64,000 nucleotides of DNA from Escherichia coli (GTDB taxonomy: Bacteria; Pseudomonadota; Gammaproteobacteria; Enterobacterales; Enterobacteriaceae). Location: the NCBI RefSeq assembly GCF_036503815.1, contig NZ_AP027764.1:3162001-3226000 (forward strand), read 5' to 3'. The notes under the pieces are model-generated. The model made no database searches. It was not told where the DNA came from and saw only the letters and a program-made list of their open reading frames with translations. The position numbers were made by a program, and so were the translations under genes. Positions 1-7,989 of this stretch are shown here, in pieces; the stretch's first letter is position 1; the number at the start of each line of letters is the position of its first letter.

Positions 1-119
1 ACCCGGAAAAATATCCGCAGCTGACCATCCGTGTATCTGGCTACGCAGTACGTTTCAACTCGCTGACTAAAGAACAGCAGCAGGACGTTATTACTCGTAC
101 CTTCACTCAATCTATGTAA
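1..119 (+). CDS. pflB: Pyruvate formate-lyase, C-terminal fragment (5' end outside window)
   Basis: This is the last 38 codons of the glycyl-radical enzyme that converts pyruvate and CoA to acetyl-CoA and formate in anaerobic growth. The frame begins at base 3 and ends with TAA at 117-119. The fragment contains the glycyl-radical motif RVSGYAVRF. Counting back from a 759-residue protein puts this glycine at position 734, the known radical site. Its activase gene, pflA, follows on the same strand after a terminator. The rest of the gene lies upstream of the window. Confidence 0.96.
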   Translation, partial: PEKYPQLTIRVSGYAVRFNSLTKEQQQDVITRTFTQSM

Positions 120-161
120 TTAGTTTTGACTGAAATCGTACAGTAAAAAGCGTACAATAAA

Positions 162-189
162 GGCTCCACGAAAGTGGGGCCTTTTTTAG
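162..189 (+). terminator. Terminator after pflB
   Basis: A GC-rich hairpin (GGCTCCAC, GAAA tetraloop, GTGGGGCC) is followed by a run of six T. It lies about 40 bases after the pflB stop, so pflA is probably transcribed from its own promoter or by readthrough. Confidence 0.85.
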
Positions 190-310
190 CACGAGAGCCT
201 TTTTTGTCAGCTATCTATACTTTAAGGTGACTGCCAAAACAGACTCGACGTAGCCTTCGAGCTGCGCACCAACACGGCCTCAGATGGGCCACATCTGGAG
301 AAACACCGCA

Positions 311-1051
311 ATGTCAGTTATTGGTCGCATTCACTCCTTTGAATCCTGTGGAACCGTAGACGGCCCGGGTATTCGCTTTATCACCTTTTTCCAGGGCTGC
401 CTGATGCGCTGCCTGTATTGTCATAACCGCGACACCTGGGACACGCATGGCGGTAAAGAAGTTACCGTTGAAGATTTGATGAAGGAAGTGGTGACCTATC
501 GCCACTTTATGAACGCTTCCGGCGGCGGCGTTACCGCATCCGGCGGTGAAGCAATCCTGCAAGCTGAGTTTGTTCGTGACTGGTTCCGCGCCTGCAAAAA
601 AGAAGGCATTCATACCTGTCTGGATACCAACGGTTTTGTTCGTCGTTACGATCCGGTGATTGATGAACTGCTGGAAGTAACCGACCTGGTAATGCTCGAT
701 CTCAAACAGATGAACGACGAGATCCACCAAAATCTGGTTGGAGTTTCCAACCACCGCACGCTGGAGTTTGCTAAATATCTGGCGAATAAAAATGTGAAGG
801 TGTGGATCCGCTACGTTGTTGTCCCAGGCTGGTCTGACGATGACGATTCAGCGCATCGCCTCGGTGAATTTACCCGTGATATGGGCAACGTTGAGAAAAT
901 CGAGCTTCTCCCCTACCACGAGCTGGGCAAACACAAATGGGTGGCGATGGGTGAAGAATACAAACTTGATGGTGTTAAACCACCGAAGAAAGAGACCATG
1001 GAACGCGTGAAAGGCATTCTTGAGCAGTACGGTCATAAGGTAATGTTCTAA
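311..1051 (+). CDS. pflA: Pyruvate formate-lyase activating enzyme (radical SAM)
   Basis: PflA uses S-adenosylmethionine and a [4Fe-4S] cluster to generate the glycyl radical on PflB. The 246-residue protein carries the radical-SAM signature CLMRCLYC, with cysteines at residues 30, 34 and 37, followed by the GG-type SAM-binding motif SGGGVTASGGE. I chose the ATG at 311, preceded by GGAG at 297-300. It gives the usual family length. An ATG nine codons upstream (284) has no better ribosome site. The gene directly follows its substrate gene pflB. Confidence 0.97.
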   Translation: MSVIGRIHSFESCGTVDGPGIRFITFFQGCLMRCLYCHNRDTWDTHGGKEVTVEDLMKEVVTYRHFMNASGGGVTASGGEAILQAEFVRDWFRACKKEGIHTCLDTNGFVRRYDPVIDELLEVTDLVMLDLKQMNDEIHQNLVGVSNHRTLEFAKYLANKNVKVWIRYVVVPGWSDDDDSAHRLGEFTRDMGNVEKIELLPYHELGKHKWVAMGEEYKLDGVKPPKKETMERVKGILEQYGHKVMF

Positions 1052-1060
1052 TTTCCCCGT

Positions 1061-1091
1061 AAAGCGGCAACTTTATTGAGTTGCCGCTTTG
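1061..1091 (+). terminator. Terminator after pflA
   Basis: Inverted repeat AAAGCGGCAACT / AGTTGCCGCTTT begins ten bases after the pflA stop. The tail is only weakly T-rich. The A-rich 5' arm means it could act in both directions, and the next gene (ycaK) is convergent. Confidence 0.7.
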
Positions 1092-1132
1092 TTATTCCGC
1101 GCTTCATTCTGCTACAGCGTTTTTAACACATC

Positions 1133-1723
1133 TTATAGTGCATCTACCATATCCCGTACCTGAGATAATAACGACTGATAATAGCTCGCGTGAAGTTCTT
1201 CCCCATCGAATACCACTGTATTACACAAGAAAGTGACATCGGCATCTTCAATACCAAGATAACTGCACATATTTATCAAATAATCGCTTATATTTTTTTC
1301 CCAGCCCATCTGGACAAATGATTCTTTGTCTCCTCCAACCAGCGCCACCCAACGAACTTTATTGAATGGTAATTTGTGCCCATCTCCATAAGCCAGCCCA
1401 TTATTCCATACTCTGTCAATATATCCTTTTAGCATTGCTGGGAAGCTGTACCACCAGAGAGGAAAAACCACCACTAACGTGTCATGTTCAAGCAGCTCTG
1501 AATAAAGCTGATGAACCTCTGGAGAATAACGTTTATCCATATTCTTCCAGTCTGGTTCATCTTCCGGCGTCATCACCGGGTTGAAATTACGCCGATATAA
1601 ATCGAGTTCCGTCACCTGTATTTTCCGCTCCATTGCCCGCTGATGGATCGCATCAGCAATATGTGCGGTCAATGAATCATGACGAGGATGGGCCCATACC
1701 AAATAAATACGCTCAGACTGCAT
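1133..1723 (-). CDS. ycaK: Flavodoxin-fold NAD(P)H oxidoreductase family protein YcaK
   Basis: This 196-residue protein belongs to the flavodoxin-like NAD(P)H dehydrogenase (quinone) family, related to MdaB/KefF. The N-terminus (IYLVWAHPRHDSLTAHIA) is the family's first strand and FMN phosphate loop, and FPLWWYSFPAMLKGYIDRV matches the conserved FMN-site segment near residues 88-106. The physiological substrate is unknown. The gene is divergent from the LysR-type regulator ycaN with 99 bp between them, the usual arrangement of a LysR regulator and its target. It converges on pflA. Confidence 0.9.
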   Translation of the reverse strand: MQSERIYLVWAHPRHDSLTAHIADAIHQRAMERKIQVTELDLYRRNFNPVMTPEDEPDWKNMDKRYSPEVHQLYSELLEHDTLVVVFPLWWYSFPAMLKGYIDRVWNNGLAYGDGHKLPFNKVRWVALVGGDKESFVQMGWEKNISDYLINMCSYLGIEDADVTFLCNTVVFDGEELHASYYQSLLSQVRDMVDAL

Positions 1724-1770
1724 AATTTTACCTCCACGTTAAGTTCTGGAGCGCACTTTACGCAGGCGGC

Positions 1771-1800
1771 ATCATCCTGTAAACGTGATGATTCAGGATG
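1771..1800. promoter_or_regulatory. Candidate LysR-type operator between ycaK and ycaN
   Basis: Two overlapping inverted repeats lie in the 99-bp divergent region: ATCATC (1771-1776) with GATGAT (1787-1792), and CATCCTG (1773-1779) with CAGGATG (1794-1800). Dyads of this spacing are typical of LysR-type regulator sites. That YcaN binds here is inference. Confidence 0.4.
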
Positions 1801-1822
1801 AGTTAATGAAGGATTTTCACTA

Positions 1823-2731
1823 ATGCGGATGAATATGTCTGACTTTGCCACTTTCTTTGCCGTGGCCCGTAATCAAAGCTTTCGTGCAGCAGGCGATGAG
1901 TTAGGCTTATCTTCGTCCGCCATTAGCCATAGTATTAAAACACTGGAACAACGTCTTAAAATTCGCTTATTCAATCGGACAACCCGAAGCGTATCGTTAA
2001 CGGAAGCGGGTTCTAATCTCTATGAACGATTGCGCCCAGCTTTCGACGAAATTCAGATCATGTTAGATGAGATGAATGATTTTCGTCTGACACCGACAGG
2101 TACGCTCAAAATCAATGCCGCCCGGGTAGCTGCACGTATATTTTTAATGCCTTTACTGGTTGGTTTCACACGTGAATATCCTGATATTAAAGTCGAGCTC
2201 ACAACTGACGACTCTCTTGTTGATATCGTCCAGCAGGGCTTTGACGCTGGCGTTCGACTTAGTGGCATCGTCGAAAAAGATATGATCAGCGTGGCGATCG
2301 GCCCGCCAGTGAAATTATGTGTAGCAGCAACGCCAGAGTACTTTGCAAGATATGGCAAACCCCGCCATCCTCATGATCTGCTTAATCATCAATGTGTTGT
2401 TTTTCGTTATCCCAGCGGCAAACCTTTCCACTGGCAATTTGCAAAGGAGCTGGAAATTGCTGTCGCAGGAAATATCATTCTGGATGATGTTGATGCTGAA
2501 CTGGATGCCGTTTTGATGGGTGCTGGTATCGGGTATCTGCTCTATGAACAGATCAAGGAGTACCTTGATACCGGTCGTTTAGAATGTGTACTGGAAGACT
2601 GGATCACAGAGCGTCCAGGCTTCCAGATCTATTACCCAAACCGCCAGTATATGTCCTGCGGCTTGCGCGCATTTCTCGATTATGTAAAAACGGGTCAGAT
2701 CTGCCAGAGTCAGCGTCACCGACCACAATAA
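1823..2731 (+). CDS. ycaN: LysR-type transcriptional regulator YcaN
   Basis: A 302-residue LysR-family regulator. The N-terminal winged helix-turn-helix (about residues 5-65) includes SSSAISHSIKTLEQRLKIRL and RTTRSVSLTEAG. The rest is the periplasmic-binding-protein-like effector domain. The effector and regulon are not known to me. Its divergent position next to ycaK makes that oxidoreductase gene a likely target. A second in-frame Met three codons in (MNMSD) is an alternative start. The 3' end abuts the convergent ycaM without an intergenic gap. Confidence 0.92.
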   Translation: MRMNMSDFATFFAVARNQSFRAAGDELGLSSSAISHSIKTLEQRLKIRLFNRTTRSVSLTEAGSNLYERLRPAFDEIQIMLDEMNDFRLTPTGTLKINAARVAARIFLMPLLVGFTREYPDIKVELTTDDSLVDIVQQGFDAGVRLSGIVEKDMISVAIGPPVKLCVAATPEYFARYGKPRHPHDLLNHQCVVFRYPSGKPFHWQFAKELEIAVAGNIILDDVDAELDAVLMGAGIGYLLYEQIKEYLDTGRLECVLEDWITERPGFQIYYPNRQYMSCGLRAFLDYVKTGQICQSQRHRPQ

Positions 2732-4162
2732 TTATTTGCTATTCGCTTTACGCGCCAGCAGCGGGAATATCAGCCCTAATCCCACCAGCACAAACGGCGT
2801 TGCAACATTCAGCGCCAACTGGAATGTCCACTCTGCGGTGAAGGCTTCCATTTTCGGGAAAATACCAGTCAGGCAGGCAAAAGCGGTAAAGGCAAAACAC
2901 CAAATTCCGACGGTCATTGCCAGCGGCTTATTACGAATAAAGACATATTCCGGCTTATATTTCTGCGCCAGGCGAACAACTGCAATAAATGCAACAAATA
3001 CCCATAAATAACGCAGCGGCATCACTACCGAGTTAAGGTTCAACAGCCATTTATAGAGATTGTTCATATCACCGATGCCGAGAGTCGGCAGCATAATCAG
3101 GATCGCCACCAGCACCAGGGTCAGAAAATAGCCATTAACGGGCGTACCAGAAGCGTTGGTACGACATAAACTGGCTGGAATATATTTGCTGTCAGCATCG
3201 CCTAATAACACTTTAAGCGGCGCATCAATCGAGAATACCAGCGCAGCTACTTGTCCCAGGGTATTCGCAATGGCATAAATCACCATTAAAGTATTACCCA
3301 TGTTGTAATATTCGCCCAGCTTCTGAAAGGCGTAATACTGACCGTTAGTCATTAAGTCATCCGGGATATTACGCGAGTCAAACATCATCCCCATCGCCAG
3401 TGAGCCCAGAATGGCACAAACCGCAACCATCACCGCCAGGCATAACATCCCTTTTGGAAATTCTTTTCCTGGGTTGCGCGTTTGATTAACGTAAGGAGAA
3501 ATCTTCTCTGCTCCGCCAACCGCGAAAACCAGCATTGAAATAGTGGTAATGTAGGTAAAGTCGATATGAGGAATAAACGTTTCCCAGGTAATGTTTGTGG
3601 TCGCAATATGCACTTCAGTAATCGCAGGCGCGGTTACCGCCATCGCCACATACAGGAGCGACATAACAAACATCGCAATCCCTGCCACAGAACCGACGAT
3701 TTTCAGCGATTTCATACCGCGTGAAGCAACCCACATAAAGAAGACAAACAGCACCAGCGTTAACCCCTGTAACGCTACGACTGAATATTCTTTGATTAGC
3801 GAACCGTCGCCTTTCATCGCCCAACCGAGCGCAATCAGTATTGCCTGGGGTTTTTGTGCCAGATAGGGAATATGCACTACCCAGTAGGTCCACGCGGCGA
3901 GGTAAGCCAGTCCGGGTCCCATCGTGTGTTTAATCCAGGTACTGACCCCGCCCTTCCCATCTTTGAAGGTCGAGCCTAACTGACCAACAATTAGCGCATA
4001 AGGTGTGAAATAGAGCGCAAAGATAAACACCCATGAAAAAACAACCACCAGCCCCTGGTTGGCGTAGTTATTAACAACGTTGCCAAAACCCCAGACAGTG
4101 ATAAAAGACATCAGCGCAATGTTGTACCATCGCAGCTGTTTTTCCTGAACATTCCCAGCCAT
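2732..4162 (-). CDS. ycaM: APC-family amino acid transporter YcaM (glutamate:GABA antiporter-like)
   Basis: An inner-membrane permease of the amino acid-polyamine-organocation superfamily, with about 12 hydrophobic segments and overall similarity to the GadC-type glutamate:GABA antiporters. The substrate is unproven. The open frame extends upstream to 4354, but I place the start at 4162 (MAGNVQEKQ): it has an AAGGA ribosome site eight bases upstream and gives 476 residues beginning just before the first membrane segment. The 64-residue extension is unlikely to be translated. The stop is immediately next to that of ycaN. Confidence 0.9.
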   Translation of the reverse strand: MAGNVQEKQLRWYNIALMSFITVWGFGNVVNNYANQGLVVVFSWVFIFALYFTPYALIVGQLGSTFKDGKGGVSTWIKHTMGPGLAYLAAWTYWVVHIPYLAQKPQAILIALGWAMKGDGSLIKEYSVVALQGLTLVLFVFFMWVASRGMKSLKIVGSVAGIAMFVMSLLYVAMAVTAPAITEVHIATTNITWETFIPHIDFTYITTISMLVFAVGGAEKISPYVNQTRNPGKEFPKGMLCLAVMVAVCAILGSLAMGMMFDSRNIPDDLMTNGQYYAFQKLGEYYNMGNTLMVIYAIANTLGQVAALVFSIDAPLKVLLGDADSKYIPASLCRTNASGTPVNGYFLTLVLVAILIMLPTLGIGDMNNLYKWLLNLNSVVMPLRYLWVFVAFIAVVRLAQKYKPEYVFIRNKPLAMTVGIWCFAFTAFACLTGIFPKMEAFTAEWTFQLALNVATPFVLVGLGLIFPLLARKANSK

Positions 4163-4323
4163 AGACAAATCCTTCGCCAAAATTAAAGGGGCATCTGTAA
4201 AACGAGGGATTATGCGCGGCAAATAAGAAGTGCGGAAATAGCGAAATGCAAAATTATAACCTGCTGCACATTTTATTTTGAAACGAATAAAATTTTGAAA
4301 AAAGCAAGTCAGAGAGAAGAAAC

Positions 4324-4361
4324 AAAAAAGCAGAGTGTGAAACAGTAAGTTCACACTCTGC
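4324..4361 (-). terminator. Terminator after ycaD
   Basis: A strong 11-bp hairpin (GCAGAGTGTGAA / TTCACACTCTGC, 4330-4361) is followed on the minus strand by CTTTTTTG. It lies just downstream of the ycaD stop and separates ycaD from ycaM. Confidence 0.85.
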
Positions 4362-4371
4362 GTTAATTCAT

Positions 4372-5520
4372 TTACACGTGAGCAACGGGTTTCGGCGTAT
4401 GACCGGCGTTGCGAAGCAGCATCAGCAAATAGATAAACGATACGCTGGCGATCATGATAAACAATAAATTATCGGAGAAATTCTGCATTAGCATGGCAGT
4501 AAATGACGGGCCAAGCAGACTTCCCACAGTATAGCTCAACAGTAAGGCCTGGTTCATCGCCACCAGTTGATGATGTTCAACTTTCTCGCAAGCCCATGCC
4601 ATCGCCACCGGATATAGCGTAAAGCCAGCGGCACCGAGGATGAATAACGCTGGGGCCATCGCCGCCTGGCTAAGCATCGCGATACTGCCGAGAATGACGA
4701 CAAAGACCTGAACACGCAACACCAGCAGTCGACCAAACTTATCCGCCAGACGTCCAATCGGCCATTGTCCAAGGATACCCGCACTGACCAGTACCGCCAT
4801 CCAGAAACCAATGCTGGCATTGCTCACCCCTTTGTGATTGAGGTACAGCGGCATCAGGCCATATAGAGATCCCAGAACGATTCCTGAGATAATGCAGCCA
4901 TTCACGCCAAGCCGCGCCTGACGGAGTTTTAGCATTGACGTAATTGACGTCGAATCATGGTTTTCAGCCTGCTGATTCAGCACACGCGTAAACAACAGCG
5001 GTAAGATCCCTGCCAACGTCAAACCTGTAACCCACGGCAATACGGACATCAGCTCGGTTGAAACTTTGCTGACCAGTAACTGGCCTAAAAACGTTCCCAC
5101 GTAATAAACCATCATATACGCAGCAAGCAAACGCCCACGGTTACGTGACGTCCCACTGCACATCAGCGCGCTCTCAACAACCACCCAAATCATGGCACAG
5201 CCGACGCCGGCGACAAAACGCCAAGCCAACCAGCTCCAGAATCCAATCATCAGGCCAAGGCCGGCACAGCCAGCGGCAAAAATGAAGGAGGCCAGATAAT
5301 AGCTGCGGTTAAAGCCAATGCGCTTAATGACATACCCTGTCAGCAATGTACCGACCAGGTTGCCGGTAAAATAGGATGAGCTGACAACGCCTACCTGCCA
5401 TGTGGACATATGTTCCTGGGCGAGCCAAAGTGGCACGAGTGTATTTAACACTGCGATCGCCAAAGTCAACAAAAGCAGGCCAGACAGCAAAAGCATGACA
5501 GGCCGGGTATACGTAGACAT
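4372..5520 (-). CDS. ycaD: Major facilitator superfamily transporter YcaD
   Basis: A 382-residue inner-membrane carrier of the major facilitator superfamily, with about 12 membrane segments. A GYVIKRIGFNRSYY segment after the second helix and GRLADKFGRLLVLR in the second half match the loop 2-3 and loop 8-9 motifs of the family. The substrate is unknown. A strong hairpin terminator follows the gene, so it is probably transcribed separately from ycaM. It is divergent from ycaC. Confidence 0.93.
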   Translation of the reverse strand: MSTYTRPVMLLLSGLLLLTLAIAVLNTLVPLWLAQEHMSTWQVGVVSSSYFTGNLVGTLLTGYVIKRIGFNRSYYLASFIFAAGCAGLGLMIGFWSWLAWRFVAGVGCAMIWVVVESALMCSGTSRNRGRLLAAYMMVYYVGTFLGQLLVSKVSTELMSVLPWVTGLTLAGILPLLFTRVLNQQAENHDSTSITSMLKLRQARLGVNGCIISGIVLGSLYGLMPLYLNHKGVSNASIGFWMAVLVSAGILGQWPIGRLADKFGRLLVLRVQVFVVILGSIAMLSQAAMAPALFILGAAGFTLYPVAMAWACEKVEHHQLVAMNQALLLSYTVGSLLGPSFTAMLMQNFSDNLLFIMIASVSFIYLLMLLRNAGHTPKPVAHV

Positions 5521-5834
5521 GAATTAAAACCGTGAGGAAGTTCAAATTTCATGCGCATCATGCCACCGCCAAAAACATTGTCAATGGGTGAAAATACGCG
5601 CATATCGCAGCTGAGGTATTATCGATTTATATTACTCATTCATAACGCTAATGCTGGAGAGACGATTAATCTCATCTGATTGTTTTTATTGATCTAACAC
5701 AAATTTCATACGCTTCGTTCAGTCGAAAAATTTCATGGTCACAGCAAACTCATATTTCCCGTCTATGCTTTCAGAGCAATGCATCGCGTCTGACCGATTT
5801 CAGACGTACCGCTGACTCTCGAAAGGAGAAGAGG
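5521..5834. other. Divergent intergenic region ycaD/ycaC
   Basis: The region is AT-rich and non-coding, with the promoters of ycaD (minus) and ycaC (plus). The ycaC ribosome site AAAGGAGAAG lies at its right end. I see no repeat or RNA gene. Confidence 0.6.
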
Positions 5835-6461
5835 ATGACCAAACCGTATGTTCGTCTCGATAAAAATGATGCTGCCGTTTTGCTTGTTGATCACCAGGCT
5901 GGTTTACTTTCCCTTGTACGGGATATCGAACCCGATAAGTTTAAAAATAACGTGCTGGCGCTGGGTGATCTGGCTAAGTATTTCAACTTACCTACTATTC
6001 TTACCACCAGTTTTGAAACCGGCCCTAACGGCCCATTAGTTCCGGAACTGAAAGCACAGTTCCCTGATGCACCTTACATTGCTCGCCCGGGAAATATTAA
6101 CGCCTGGGATAACGAAGATTTTGTGAAAGCGGTAAAAGCGACAGGTAAAAAACAATTGATTATCGCTGGTGTGGTAACCGAAGTTTGCGTTGCGTTCCCG
6201 GCACTTTCGGCAATTGAAGAAGGGTTTGATGTCTTTGTCGTGACTGACGCGTCAGGAACCTTTAACGAAATTACCCGGCACTCGGCGTGGGATCGAATGT
6301 CGCAAGCGGGTGCGCAATTGATGACATGGTTCGGCGTGGCGTGCGAGCTGCATCGCGACTGGCGTAATGATATTGAAGGACTGGCGACGTTGTTCTCTAA
6401 CCATATTCCTGATTATCGTAATTTGATGACCAGTTATGACACGTTAACGAAGCAGAAATAA
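5835..6461 (+). CDS. ycaC: Isochorismatase-family hydrolase YcaC
   Basis: A 208-residue cysteine hydrolase of the isochorismatase-like superfamily. The catalytic Asp is D19 (LLVDHQAG) and the nucleophile is C118 in GVVTEVCV, preceded by the usual cis-peptide segment. K-12 YcaC crystallised as an octamer and its natural substrate is unknown. The ATG at 5835 has a strong AAAGGAGAAG ribosome site. A GC-rich hairpin follows the stop. Confidence 0.95.
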   Translation: MTKPYVRLDKNDAAVLLVDHQAGLLSLVRDIEPDKFKNNVLALGDLAKYFNLPTILTTSFETGPNGPLVPELKAQFPDAPYIARPGNINAWDNEDFVKAVKATGKKQLIIAGVVTEVCVAFPALSAIEEGFDVFVVTDASGTFNEITRHSAWDRMSQAGAQLMTWFGVACELHRDWRNDIEGLATLFSNHIPDYRNLMTSYDTLTKQK

Positions 6462-6466
6462 AAGAG

Positions 6467-6488
6467 AACCGGGGCCGAAACCCCGGTT
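6467..6488. terminator. Hairpin between convergent ycaC and dmsC
   Basis: AACCGGGG / CCCCGGTT with a six-base loop. The minus-strand side is followed by CTCTTTTATTT, so it is a better terminator for dmsABC than for ycaC, but it may serve both. Confidence 0.75.
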
Positions 6489-6496
6489 GTTACTCA

Positions 6497-7360
6497 TTAA
6501 CTTGCGACGACCATCCCCACGGTCATATGCAAACCATAGAATACGCCACGACCGATTAATTCCCCTGCCAGAAGCAGAATGAATGATACAGAAAGTAGCG
6601 GAACCGCAGGCTGATAACCTTTTAGCTGTGGGGCAATCCACAAGCACAGGGCAACAGCCAAAAGTACGATACGGCAGGACATCAGCGCACCATAGTCCGG
6701 CACCAGCGCTGCAGCCTGCTGCACAGAACTATGAATAGTCGCCAACTCTGCGCCCTGCATCACAGACATCACGCCACTCACTACCAGTGCCAGCACAGAA
6801 ATTGCAGGTAGCAGACGCATCGCCCAGCCATCGACGCCAGCCAGACTCAACAACAGGTAACCCAGTAACGGGCCGCCCATGAACATTGTCAAGAAGAAGC
6901 CCATCGGTGTCCAGATGCTGTACCAGGTCGGGACAGTATCGATGCTGTTATAAACGCGCACCATCATCCAGACAAAGACTACGCCGAGAACCATCGTCAC
7001 CACCAGCCACAGCGTACGCAGTGCTGGCGACAGCTTTTTCAGTATTGCCAGCACCCAACCGATGCCACCAACGGCAAAAAAGATCGAACCGCTGGCGATT
7101 TCGTTACTGAGTGCTGAAGCCCCTACCCGGTTGAGCGAGTTAAAAGCGCGCATCGGCGAACCAAGATGGAGCATAGAGGCGATAAAGCCAATACCCATCA
7201 GCACCCATAAGCCAAACATGCAGGCGATAACACGCTGCTGGGCTTCTGCTCGCAGGTCGCCTTTGAGCAGCGCCAAAGCCAGAACGATAAAACCACCTGC
7301 TACACATTGCCCGAAGACCGTGAAGATCATCAGCGGCCATTCATGCCATCCACTTCCCAT
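6497..7360 (-). CDS. dmsC: Dimethyl sulfoxide reductase membrane anchor subunit C
   Basis: DmsC anchors the DmsAB dimer to the cytoplasmic membrane and oxidises menaquinol. The 287-residue protein has eight predicted membrane helices. I chose the ATG at 7360 (MGSGWHEWP), which has an AAGGAGGTG ribosome site and lies one base past the dmsB stop. The reading frame runs 21 codons further upstream inside dmsB, but that is not a likely start. It is the last gene of the dmsABC operon. Confidence 0.96.
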   Translation of the reverse strand: MGSGWHEWPLMIFTVFGQCVAGGFIVLALALLKGDLRAEAQQRVIACMFGLWVLMGIGFIASMLHLGSPMRAFNSLNRVGASALSNEIASGSIFFAVGGIGWVLAILKKLSPALRTLWLVVTMVLGVVFVWMMVRVYNSIDTVPTWYSIWTPMGFFLTMFMGGPLLGYLLLSLAGVDGWAMRLLPAISVLALVVSGVMSVMQGAELATIHSSVQQAAALVPDYGALMSCRIVLLAVALCLWIAPQLKGYQPAVPLLSVSFILLLAGELIGRGVFYGLHMTVGMVVAS

Positions 7361-7361
7361 C

Positions 7362-7979
7362 TCACACCTCCTTCGGGTTTGCCAGATAGCCAGTGGTATC
7401 CCCGGTTGGGCGGCTGTTGGCATTGGGTTTGATCACAATATTCGGTTTGGTAAAGTGAGCTCGCGGCAACGGCGCAACAGCCGCCAAATCGCCATGTTTT
7501 TTACGTAGCTCGTCGATAGGGCCGAAATCCAGCGCCCGCAGCGGGCAAGATTCAACACAGATCGGCTTCTTCCCCTCCGCAACACGGTCATAACAACCAT
7601 CGCATTTGGTCATATGGCCTTTCGTTTCGTTATATTGCGGTGCGCCATACGGGCAAGCCATATGGCAGTAGCGGCAGCCAATGCACACATCTTCATCGAC
7701 CACAACAAAACCATCTTCACGTTTATGCATCGCACCGCTCGGGCAGACTTTAGTACAAGCCGGATCTTCGCAGTGGTTACATGAAATCGACAGATAGTAG
7801 GCAAACACGTTCTGATGCCAGACACCGTTATCTTCCTGCCAGTCACCGCCAGCATATTCATAAATGCGGCGGAAGCTGACTTCCGGCGTCAGATCTTTAT
7901 AGTCTTTACAGGCCAGCTCGCAGGTTTTGCAACCGGTGCAACGGCTGGAATCAATAAAAAATCCATACTGGGTTGTCAT
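7362..7979 (-). CDS. dmsB: Dimethyl sulfoxide reductase iron-sulfur subunit B
   Basis: A 205-residue electron-transfer subunit with four ferredoxin-type cysteine groups that hold four [4Fe-4S] clusters: CTGCKTCELAC, CNHCEDPACTKVC, CIGCRYCHMAC and CDGC...CVESC. It passes electrons from DmsC to the molybdenum catalytic subunit DmsA and is exported with it by the Tat system. It sits between dmsA (10-bp gap) and dmsC (1-bp gap). Confidence 0.97.
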   Translation of the reverse strand: MTTQYGFFIDSSRCTGCKTCELACKDYKDLTPEVSFRRIYEYAGGDWQEDNGVWHQNVFAYYLSISCNHCEDPACTKVCPSGAMHKREDGFVVVDEDVCIGCRYCHMACPYGAPQYNETKGHMTKCDGCYDRVAEGKKPICVESCPLRALDFGPIDELRKKHGDLAAVAPLPRAHFTKPNIVIKPNANSRPTGDTTGYLANPKEV

Positions 7980-7989
7980 CGGTTACTCC

